In this document: piece by piece, positions 1 through 5,207 of the stretch | Layout of the letters: every line of letters begins with the position of its first letter | Numbering within the stretch: position 1 is the first letter of the stretch | Notes under the pieces: model-generated | Told to the model about the DNA's origin: nothing | The model's input: only the letters and a program-made list of their open reading frames with translations | Database searches by the model: none | Translations under genes and position numbers: made by a program | Source: Acidimicrobiia bacterium | GTDB lineage: Bacteria; Actinomycetota; Acidimicrobiia; Acidimicrobiales; Ilumatobacteraceae | NCBI GenBank assembly: GCA_009926705.1 | Contig: RFOJ01000037.1 | Span: 1-7,472, forward strand | DNA: 7,472 nucleotides | Reading direction: 5' to 3'

Positions 1-1
1 T

Positions 2-1336
2 GCTCGCGAGGGTCGCTCGATGAAGGGAGTCGGCATGCCAGGCGCAGACGCCGACCTCGTGCCACTCTTGGACGCGATTCTCGACACGATTCCTGCACCT
101 GAAGGTGATGCGTCGGCACCGTTGCAGGCCCTCGTCACCAACCTCGATGCGAGCGACTATCTCGGGCGTCTTGCCATCGGTCGAGTGCACGCCGGCACGC
201 TGCGCCGCGGCGACACCGTCGCCCTGATGGCAAAGCCCGTCGAGGGCCAGCCGAACGTGCTCAAGCGGCGCATCTCGCACCTCTCGCAGTTCACAGGCAT
301 CGGGCGTACCGAGACCGAGTCGATCAGCGCAGGTGACCTCTTCATCGTTGCCGGCATCGACGAAGTAGAAGTGGGCGACACGCTCGCCGACGCCGAGTCG
401 CCGACAGCTTTGCCGCGCCTCGAGGTCGACGAACCAGTGCTGCGCATGAGTTTTTCGGTCAACAACTCGCCGTTCGCAGGTCGCGAAGGTACGTTCGTGA
501 CGAGCCGCCACTTGCACGACCGCCTGAAGCGCGAGATTCTCGGCAACGTCTCAATCAAACTTCGCGAAACCGACTCACCCGACGTGCTCGAAGTGGCCGG
601 CCGCGGCGAGCTGCAGCTCGCGGTGCTGATCGAGAACATGCGTCGAGAGGGTTACGAACTGCAAGTAAGCCGCCCCGAGGTCATCACCAAAGAGATCAAC
701 GGCAAGATGCACGAACCGTTCGAGCGCGGCACCATCGACGTGCCCGACGAGCACGTCGGCGCAGTCACGCAAGTGTTGGCGCCACGCCGCGGACGAATCG
801 TCGACATGCGACCTGGCGACGCAGGACGCACCATCGTGCACTTCACCGCACCGTCGCGAGGCTTAATCGGTTTCCGTTCGCTGTTGCTCACCGTCACGCG
901 AGGAACTGCACTCATTCACCAGAGCTTCGCTGGCTTCGAGCCGTGGGCTGGCGATGTGCCACACCGTCTCGGCGGCGCCATGATCGCCGACCGCATCGGC
1001 CAAGTCACTGCCTATGCACTCGACAACCTGCAGTTGCGCGGAACGCTCTTCATCGAGCCTGGTGACCAGGTGTACGAGGGCATGGTGGTGGGCGAGTGCT
1101 CGCGCGGCGAAGAGATGGTCGTCAACGCCGTGCGCGCCAAAGAAAAGACAAACATCCGCACTCACAGCCACGACGACGGCGTGAAGCTCGCCGCGCCCGT
1201 CATTCACTCCCTCGAGTCGGCCATCGAGTGGATCGCCGACGATGAACTCGTCGAGGTGACGCCGAAGAACATTCGCATTCGCAAGCGCCACCTCGGCCTT
1301 GAAGACCGCCGCCGCGCCAACAAGAAGGGCGCGTAA
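2..1336 (+). CDS. typA: Translational GTPase TypA/BipA, 5'-truncated by the window edge
   Basis: This is the C-terminal part of TypA/BipA, a ribosome-binding translational GTPase of the EF-G/LepA group linked to 50S subunit assembly and stress or cold adaptation. Reading is open from base 2, in frame with an internal ATG at 20 that I do not take as the start: the preceding residues (AREGRS) continue the family, and about 200 N-terminal residues with the G1-G5 GTP-binding motifs must lie upstream. In-window residues 1-444 show the EF-Tu-like domain II (about 30-120, with LDASDYLGRLAIGR), domain III (about 130-210, with GRGELQLAVLIENMRREG from residue 200), domain V (with SRGLIGFRS near 287) and the TypA-specific C-terminal domain. 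The protein ends in DELVEVTP, RIRKRHL (near 427) and RRRANK, a TypA signature that separates it from EF-G and LepA. A 66-residue gene follows 11 bases after the stop. The family call is secure; the missing G domain is only a window effect. Confidence 0.97.
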   Translation, partial: AREGRSMKGVGMPGADADLVPLLDAILDTIPAPEGDASAPLQALVTNLDASDYLGRLAIGRVHAGTLRRGDTVALMAKPVEGQPNVLKRRISHLSQFTGIGRTETESISAGDLFIVAGIDEVEVGDTLADAESPTALPRLEVDEPVLRMSFSVNNSPFAGREGTFVTSRHLHDRLKREILGNVSIKLRETDSPDVLEVAGRGELQLAVLIENMRREGYELQVSRPEVITKEINGKMHEPFERGTIDVPDEHVGAVTQVLAPRRGRIVDMRPGDAGRTIVHFTAPSRGLIGFRSLLLTVTRGTALIHQSFAGFEPWAGDVPHRLGGAMIADRIGQVTAYALDNLQLRGTLFIEPGDQVYEGMVVGECSRGEEMVVNAVRAKEKTNIRTHSHDDGVKLAAPVIHSLESAIEWIADDELVEVTPKNIRIRKRHLGLEDRRRANKKGA

Positions 1337-1339
1337 CCT
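1334..1339 (+). promoter_or_regulatory. Possible -10 hexamer (TAACCT) for the 66-residue gene
   Basis: TAACCT fits the TANNNT form of a -10 element and ends 8 bases before the ATG at 1348, so transcription would begin at or next to the start codon. It contains the TAA stop of typA. No -35 hexamer is visible about 17 bases upstream, and no Shine-Dalgarno sequence precedes the ATG. Read-through from typA is an equally good explanation for expression. Weak on its own; it gains some weight from similar hexamers before three other starts in the window. Confidence 0.25.
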
Positions 1340-1347
1340 TTCGCACC

Positions 1348-1548
1348 ATGGCCGATCTTGACGACCTGATCGCACGGTTGCGTTCGGTCTCTGAAGATTT
1401 GGCTGACCGAGCCATCAGCGTGCTGAGCGAGGCCTCTCGCGCGGGAGAAACGAAGCGACCCGAGGAAGAACGGGCGATCACGCAAGCGCGTCGCGCCGTG
1501 GAGAAGGCAATCTCGATCCTGGAGCGGATGGAGCAGCACGAAGACTGA
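1348..1548 (+). CDS. Small helical protein of unknown function downstream of typA
   Basis: A 66-residue, highly charged protein with no cysteine, signal peptide or membrane segment. It looks like two amphipathic helices, about residues 2-30 (starting MADLDDLIARLRS) and 39-63 (with ITQARRAVEKAISILERM). They are joined by a polar turn around GETKRPEE, suggesting a helical hairpin or a coiled-coil oligomer. I do not recognise a named family, although proteins of this style are common as short hypotheticals in actinobacteria. It lies 11 bases after typA on the same strand, so co-transcription is likely. The ATG lacks a Shine-Dalgarno sequence. Evidence that it is real: codon pattern like its neighbours, tight packing behind typA, and no competing gene on the other strand. 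A link to ribosome function is suggested only by position. Confidence 0.75.
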   Translation: MADLDDLIARLRSVSEDLADRAISVLSEASRAGETKRPEEERAITQARRAVEKAISILERMEQHED

Positions 1549-1621
1549 TTGGGCCGCGCACCCTGCGGGGTCGTCGGCTTTGTCGCGTTGCCGATTCTGC
1601 GAGGTTGTCGGCTGTGCGGTG
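1549..1621. other. Short convergent intergenic region, no clear terminator
   Basis: This 73-base gap lies between the stop of the + strand small gene and the stop of the minus-strand transaldolase, so both transcripts should end in or near it. It holds two weak potential stems: ACCC/GGGT around a four-base loop (1560-1571), and GTCGGC/GCCGAT with one G-T pair and an 11-base loop (1573-1595). Neither is followed by a T-run on either strand. GTCGGCT occurs twice (1573 and 1607). Nothing here qualifies as a confident intrinsic terminator. Confidence 0.5.
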
Positions 1622-2731
1622 TCAGTTGCTGCGGAGTGTCGCAGCCTTGGTGGAGAGTGCCGTGATGAGCTCGTCGAAGCTTTTCTGAAACGACGACACG
1701 CCCTCTCGTTCAAGCTGTGCCGCGACATCGGCCAAGTCAACGCCTGCCGCTGCGATGTCGTCCCACGCGCGACGAGCCCCGCGCGGATCGGCGTCGATGG
1801 TGCGCGCCAGCGTGCCGTGGTCGTCAAATGCCTCGAGCGTGTTGTCAGGCAACGTGTTCACCGTGTTCGGGCCGATGAGCTCGTCGACGTACAAGGTGTC
1901 GCGGTAGGCAGGATTTTTCGTTGACGTCGACGCCCACAACGGTCGTTGCACGCGCGCTCCGTAGATAGCGACCCGACGGAACCGCGCACCCTCGTGCCTC
2001 TCGCGGAACAGCGAATAGGCGAGTCGCGCCTGGGCGATGGCTGCCTGTCCGCGCAAGGCGAGCGCGGCGGGTGTGCCGATCGCTTCCAGCCTTCGGTCGA
2101 CTTCGGTGTCGACTCGGGAGATGAAGAAGCTACCCACCGATGCGATGTTCGAGAGATCACGCACGCCCGATGCAAGTCGGTCTTCGAGCCCCGAGATGTA
2201 CGCATCGAGCACAGCGGCGTAGCGCTCGAGACTAAAGATGAGCGTCACGTTGACGCTGCGACCCTCTGCAATCATCTGGCGGATCGCCGGCAGGCCTTCT
2301 TGCGTCGCCGGAATCTTGATCATCACGTTGGGTCGCGCGATTCGCTCATGCAGGTCGCGCGCGGCCGCGAGCGTGGCTGGGCCGTCGTGGGCGAGCGATG
2401 GGTCGACTTCGACGCTCACGAATCCGTCGGCACCTTTCGACTCTCGATAGACGGGCTCGAACACGTCGAGTGCCGCGTCGATGTCGCTCAGCACCAACTG
2501 CCAATACGCGTCAATTGGTTCGGTCTTCTTGCGAACGAGTGACTCGAACTGTTGGTCGTAGTCGGCAGAACCTTGGATTGCCTTCTGGAAGATGGTCGGG
2601 TTGCTCGTGAGTCCGCGTACACCGCGATCGCGCAACGCTGCGAGTTGGCCGCCGGTGATCCAGCCACGGCGCAAGTTGTCGAGCCACGGGCTCTGACCTT
2701 GCTCGGCGGAAAGTCGTCGCAACGGGTTCAT
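1622..2731 (-). CDS. tal: Transaldolase
   Basis: Transaldolase moves a dihydroxyacetone unit between sugar phosphates (sedoheptulose 7-phosphate plus glyceraldehyde 3-phosphate to erythrose 4-phosphate plus fructose 6-phosphate) in the cytoplasmic non-oxidative pentose phosphate pathway. Numbered from the upstream GTG at 2737, family motifs run in order: GLTSNPTIF (42-50), VSVEVDP (107-113), NVMIKIPAT (137-145) with the Schiff-base lysine K141, and GRSVNVTLIFS (159-169). The length of about 370 residues fits the longer actinobacterial type rather than the 316-residue E. coli enzyme or the 220-residue TalC type. There is no fused phosphoglucose isomerase domain. Two starts are possible: GTG at 2737, overlapping the transketolase stop as GTGA, or ATG at 2731, two bases after that stop. 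I chose the ATG (369 residues) because GGGG lies 8 bases before it but only 2 bases before the GTG. Translation is probably coupled to transketolase. The product call is secure; the start is less so. Confidence 0.96.
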   Translation of the reverse strand: MNPLRRLSAEQGQSPWLDNLRRGWITGGQLAALRDRGVRGLTSNPTIFQKAIQGSADYDQQFESLVRKKTEPIDAYWQLVLSDIDAALDVFEPVYRESKGADGFVSVEVDPSLAHDGPATLAAARDLHERIARPNVMIKIPATQEGLPAIRQMIAEGRSVNVTLIFSLERYAAVLDAYISGLEDRLASGVRDLSNIASVGSFFISRVDTEVDRRLEAIGTPAALALRGQAAIAQARLAYSLFRERHEGARFRRVAIYGARVQRPLWASTSTKNPAYRDTLYVDELIGPNTVNTLPDNTLEAFDDHGTLARTIDADPRGARRAWDDIAAAGVDLADVAAQLEREGVSSFQKSFDELITALSTKAATLRSN

Positions 2732-2733
2732 CG

Positions 2734-4698
2734 TCACATCCCCATCGCATCAAGCAGCTCGCGCGCACGAGCGACGACATTGTCGACAGAAATGCCGAGT
2801 CGTGCGAGGGCAACGTTGCCGGGTGCGCTTGCGCCGAATCTGTCGATGCCTACCGAGTCGTCGGCGAAGGTGCTCCAACCGAACGTGCTCGCGGCTTCGA
2901 TTGAAAGCACGGGTACACCGATTGGCAGCACGTGCGAGCGCACCGTGGGGTCTTGCGCGGCGAACAATTCCGGACACGGCATCGACACAACTCGCACGTC
3001 CATGCCGCCTTCGGCGAGCACTTTGGCGGCTTCGACGGCTACTGCCACTTCGGCGCCGGTGGCGAGCAAGATGAGGCGCGGCGAACCGTCGCCGTCACGC
3101 ACGATTGCCGCACCACGTTCGACGGCGCGACCGTCGGTAACGACGGGAGTGTTCTGGCGCGAGAGGATGAGCGCGGTGGGCCCGTCGTGGTCGCAAGCCT
3201 GGCGCCACGCTTTGGCCGTTTCGTTGGCGTCTGCCGGGCGCACGACGCGCAGGCCCGGAATCACGCGCAACGAGGCAAGTTGCTCGACTGGCTGATGTGT
3301 CGGGCCGTCTTCGCCGACACCGACCGAGTCGTGCGAAAAGACGAAGATCACCTTGGCGCGCGAGAGTGCGGCAAGACGAACCGCGGGCCGCATGTAGTCG
3401 GCAAAGACGAAGAATGTTCCCACTGCCGGTAGCACACCGCCGTGCAACGCCATGCCGACTGCGATTGCGCCCATCGCATGCTCGCGCACGCCGTAGTACA
3501 GCTGGCGACCTTCGGGGTGCTCCGCCGACAATGCCGTCGCGCCTGACAACTTGGCGCCAGTGTTGCCGGTGAGATCGGCTGCTCCGACGACGAGACCCGG
3601 CAGGTCATCGCGCGCCGCATCAATCGACTTCTGCACGGCGACTCGAGTGGCGATGCTCGCAGCCGGGTCGAAGGTCGGCGCCGGCGACTTCCAGTCGTCG
3701 CTGCGCGGCGGTTGCCATGCTTGGCGCCATTCGCTGCCGGCACCCGCCGCCACTTTCGAATGCTGCGAGGTGAGTGCGGCACCGCGTGCGCGGGCATGAG
3801 CACGAACGGCTTCGACCACCGTGGCATCCACCCAGAACGGCTCGTCGGGAATGCCCATCACCTTCTTCGTCGCGGTCACATGCGCGGCACCGAACGGATT
3901 GCCGTGCGCTTCGGGGGCGTCAGTGAAGTCGGGCGACGGCGTGCCGATGTGCGTGCGCAAGACAAGCAGGGTGGGGGATCCGCGGTGCGTCTTTGCCGTG
4001 TTGAGCGCCTGCTCGAGCCTGTCAAGGTTGTCGGCAACGTCGCCGAGTGCGACGACGTTCCATCCGTACGATCGAAAGCGCTGCTCAACGTCGTCGCTGC
4101 ACGACAAATCGGTGGAGCCGTCGATGGTGACCTTGTTGTCGTCGAACACACAGATGAGCCGATCGAGTTTCTGATGGCCAGCGAGCGATGCAGCTTCGTG
4201 GCTGATGCCTTCCATGAAGCAGCCGTCACCGGCAACGACGAAGACGTGGTGATCATGCAACTCGGCACCGAATCGCGCACGTAAGTGGCGTTCGGCGATT
4301 GCCATTCCGACGGCGTTGGCGAAACCTTGGCCGAGCGGACCGGTCGTCACCTCGACGCCGGCAGTGTGGCCGCGCTCAGGGTGACCCGGCGTCGCCGAAC
4401 CCCATTGACGAAACTTGCGCAGGTCGTCGAGTTCGAGCCCGTAACCGTTGAGGTAGAGAGCGGCGTATTGCAAGATCGACGCATGCCCGTTCGAAAGAAT
4501 GAATCGATCGCGGTTCGACCACTCCGGTTGCAGCGGATCGTGGCGCATCACTCGGCTGTACAGCACATGAGCGAGTGGCGCGAGCGCCATTGCGGTGCCT
4601 TGGTGACCACTCTTTGCCGCGAGCGGTGCATCCATGGCCAACCCGCGAATCATCGCGATGGCGAGACGGTCCTGTTCGCTCGTCAGCCCTTTCGCCAC
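2734..4698 (-). CDS. tkt: Transketolase
   Basis: Thiamine diphosphate-dependent transketolase transfers two-carbon ketol units between sugar phosphates in the non-oxidative pentose phosphate pathway. At 654 residues it is close to the usual 660-670. Visible motifs: SGHQG (30-34, in place of the commoner GHPG), SNGHAS (69-74), PGHPE (104-108), GPLGQG (120-125), and the cofactor motif from GDG (157-159) to FDDNK with N188, which binds the metal and diphosphate. HIGTPSP (250-256) and EAHGNPFG (263-270) follow. The pyrimidine domain carries ADLTGNTG (374-381), GVREHAM with catalytic E406, and GEDGPTHQPVEQ. This set separates it from DXP synthase and from the pyruvate dehydrogenase E1 component. 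The start is GTG at 4698; no Shine-Dalgarno sequence precedes it, but TATCGT ends 7 bases upstream, fitting a leaderless message. The stop abuts the transaldolase start, so the two form an operon. A 74-base gap separates it from the 135-residue gene upstream. Confidence 0.97.
   Translation of the reverse strand: MAKGLTSEQDRLAIAMIRGLAMDAPLAAKSGHQGTAMALAPLAHVLYSRVMRHDPLQPEWSNRDRFILSNGHASILQYAALYLNGYGLELDDLRKFRQWGSATPGHPERGHTAGVEVTTGPLGQGFANAVGMAIAERHLRARFGAELHDHHVFVVAGDGCFMEGISHEAASLAGHQKLDRLICVFDDNKVTIDGSTDLSCSDDVEQRFRSYGWNVVALGDVADNLDRLEQALNTAKTHRGSPTLLVLRTHIGTPSPDFTDAPEAHGNPFGAAHVTATKKVMGIPDEPFWVDATVVEAVRAHARARGAALTSQHSKVAAGAGSEWRQAWQPPRSDDWKSPAPTFDPAASIATRVAVQKSIDAARDDLPGLVVGAADLTGNTGAKLSGATALSAEHPEGRQLYYGVREHAMGAIAVGMALHGGVLPAVGTFFVFADYMRPAVRLAALSRAKVIFVFSHDSVGVGEDGPTHQPVEQLASLRVIPGLRVVRPADANETAKAWRQACDHDGPTALILSRQNTPVVTDGRAVERGAAIVRDGDGSPRLILLATGAEVAVAVEAAKVLAEGGMDVRVVSMPCPELFAAQDPTVRSHVLPIGVPVLSIEAASTFGWSTFADDSVGIDRFGASAPGNVALARLGISVDNVVARARELLDAMGM
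2740..2743 (-). promoter_or_regulatory. Probable ribosome binding site deciding the transaldolase start
   Basis: On the minus strand GGGG, inside the end of the transketolase gene, sits 8 bases before the ATG at 2731. That is normal Shine-Dalgarno spacing, though pairing to the 16S tail would need a G-U pair. The in-frame GTG at 2737 is only 2 bases from it, too close for use. This favours the 369-residue transaldolase over the 371-residue form. Confidence 0.4.
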
Positions 4699-4705
4699 GG
4701 CAGCG

Positions 4706-4711
4706 ACGATA
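4706..4711 (-). promoter_or_regulatory. Probable -10 hexamer (TATCGT) of a leaderless transketolase promoter
   Basis: On the minus strand TATCGT ends exactly 7 bases before the GTG start of transketolase, so the expected first transcribed base falls on or beside the start codon. No Shine-Dalgarno sequence is present, which agrees with leaderless translation. I see no good -35 hexamer 16-19 bases upstream, which is common for actinobacterial promoters. It would let tkt-tal be expressed independently of the 135-residue gene upstream. Confidence 0.4.
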
Positions 4712-4726
4712 GTTGGCGCGACCGCA

Positions 4727-4771
4727 GCCGCGCTTCACATCGTGACGGATGCGCGCGTCGAGCGAAGCGGC
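4727..4771 (-). repeat. Imperfect inverted repeat upstream of transketolase
   Basis: On the minus strand GCCGCTTC (4771-4764) is followed 27 bases later by GAAGCGCGGC (4736-4727). They pair as 8 base pairs with a two-base bulge. It lies just after the stop of the 135-residue gene and upstream of the proposed tkt -10 element. It could be a weak RNA hairpin between the two genes or a protein-binding palindrome. No T-run follows, so it is not a typical terminator. In GC-rich DNA an imperfect repeat like this may be chance. Confidence 0.2.
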
Positions 4772-4772
4772 G

Positions 4773-5180
4773 TCAGGCCGAGACGGGAGGCAGCACGGTG
4801 AGCGGCACCGGCACCCAGCTACCCAAGCCGATGCGGCAGTGGGCGAGCACTTGTCCGTATTCCTCGATCGGTAGTTCCGCACGCACGAGTCGGTAGGTGA
4901 ATTTGCCCGGCTCGACCCGGAACGGAGACACGTTCTGCGCGAGTGGCGGCGTGGCCTCGGGGTCGATGCCTGGCCGCTGGAAGACCACCTGCAACACGCC
5001 GTCACCCGATTCGGTGGGCGGGCAATGAATGAGCACCACCAAGTGAGGCGACAACGTGAACGGCACAGGCTGCGGCGCCACCTGCGAGAAGAACACCCCG
5101 GTCAGGTCGATTCGCGTGGACGGGCCTTCGACTTGCCGCATCGCAAAGTTCTCCACGAAGAGCGCGGCGACGATGTGCAT
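4773..5180 (-). CDS. Conserved-looking hypothetical protein, 135 residues
   Basis: A soluble-looking 135-residue protein with no signal peptide, transmembrane helix or cysteine-rich motif. It alternates short hydrophobic strands with turns: IVAALFVENFAMR (3-15), RIDLTGVFFSQV (23-34), FTLSPHLVVLIHC (41-53), a GDGVLQVVFQRPG segment, and a C-terminal LGSWVPVPLTVLP strand. This suggests a small all-beta sandwich. The layout (a name-like opening strand, a Gly-Val-Phe strand, then a carbohydrate-binding-like sandwich) recalls short bacterial proteins annotated as DUF6941. That resemblance is from memory and weak, and no activity can be assigned. The ATG at 5180 is the first possible start: an in-frame TAG lies five codons upstream. 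No Shine-Dalgarno sequence is present, but TAGTGT ends 9 bases before the ATG. It lies 74 bases ahead of tkt on the same strand and is divergent from the acyl-CoA synthetase gene. Confidence 0.8.
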   Translation of the reverse strand: MHIVAALFVENFAMRQVEGPSTRIDLTGVFFSQVAPQPVPFTLSPHLVVLIHCPPTESGDGVLQVVFQRPGIDPEATPPLAQNVSPFRVEPGKFTYRLVRAELPIEEYGQVLAHCRIGLGSWVPVPLTVLPPVSA

Positions 5181-5189
5181 GAGCGTGGA

Positions 5190-5195
5190 ACACTA
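5190..5195 (-). promoter_or_regulatory. Probable -10 hexamer (TAGTGT) for the 135-residue gene
   Basis: On the minus strand TAGTGT ends 9 bases before the ATG at 5180, predicting a leader of about 0-3 bases. There is no Shine-Dalgarno sequence and no visible -35 element. Its TA step (5194-5195) is shared with a + strand hexamer, TACCGT, that serves the divergent gene. Confidence 0.35.
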
Positions 5196-5199
5196 CCGT
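5194..5199 (+). promoter_or_regulatory. Probable -10 hexamer (TACCGT) for the acyl-CoA synthetase gene
   Basis: TACCGT ends 8 bases before the GTG at 5208, so transcription would start at about that codon. The hexamer overlaps the divergent TAGTGT element through the central TA. It supports GTG at 5208 as the start; the rival TTG at 5226 is supported instead by GGAG at 5214-5217 with 8-base spacing. Confidence 0.35.
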
Positions 5200-5207
5200 T
5201 GGACGTC

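Noticed and set aside
20..22. ATG at 20 as the true start of typA
   Set aside because: Upstream residues are in frame and fit TypA, and the GTPase domain would be missing; the gene simply begins before the window.
1560..1595. Bidirectional terminator between the convergent genes
   Set aside because: Stems are only 4 and 6 base pairs, the second has an 11-base loop, and neither strand has a T-run, so it does not meet the form of an intrinsic terminator.
2552..3295. Plus-strand open frame of 247 codons opposite tal and tkt
   Set aside because: It runs across the junction of two secure minus-strand genes, and its low-complexity Ser/Arg/Thr-rich translation looks like a mirror frame.
4376..5005. 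Minus-strand open frame of 209 codons spanning the gap between tkt and the 135-residue gene
   Set aside because: It overlaps both real genes in another frame, is Arg/Ser-rich, and shows no domain.
5025..5207. Extension of the acyl-CoA synthetase start back to ATG 5025 (61 more residues)
   Set aside because: The added residues are Arg/His/Glu-rich, resemble no domain, and lie antisense to the 135-residue gene. Family proteins begin near RTLSEHDSK.
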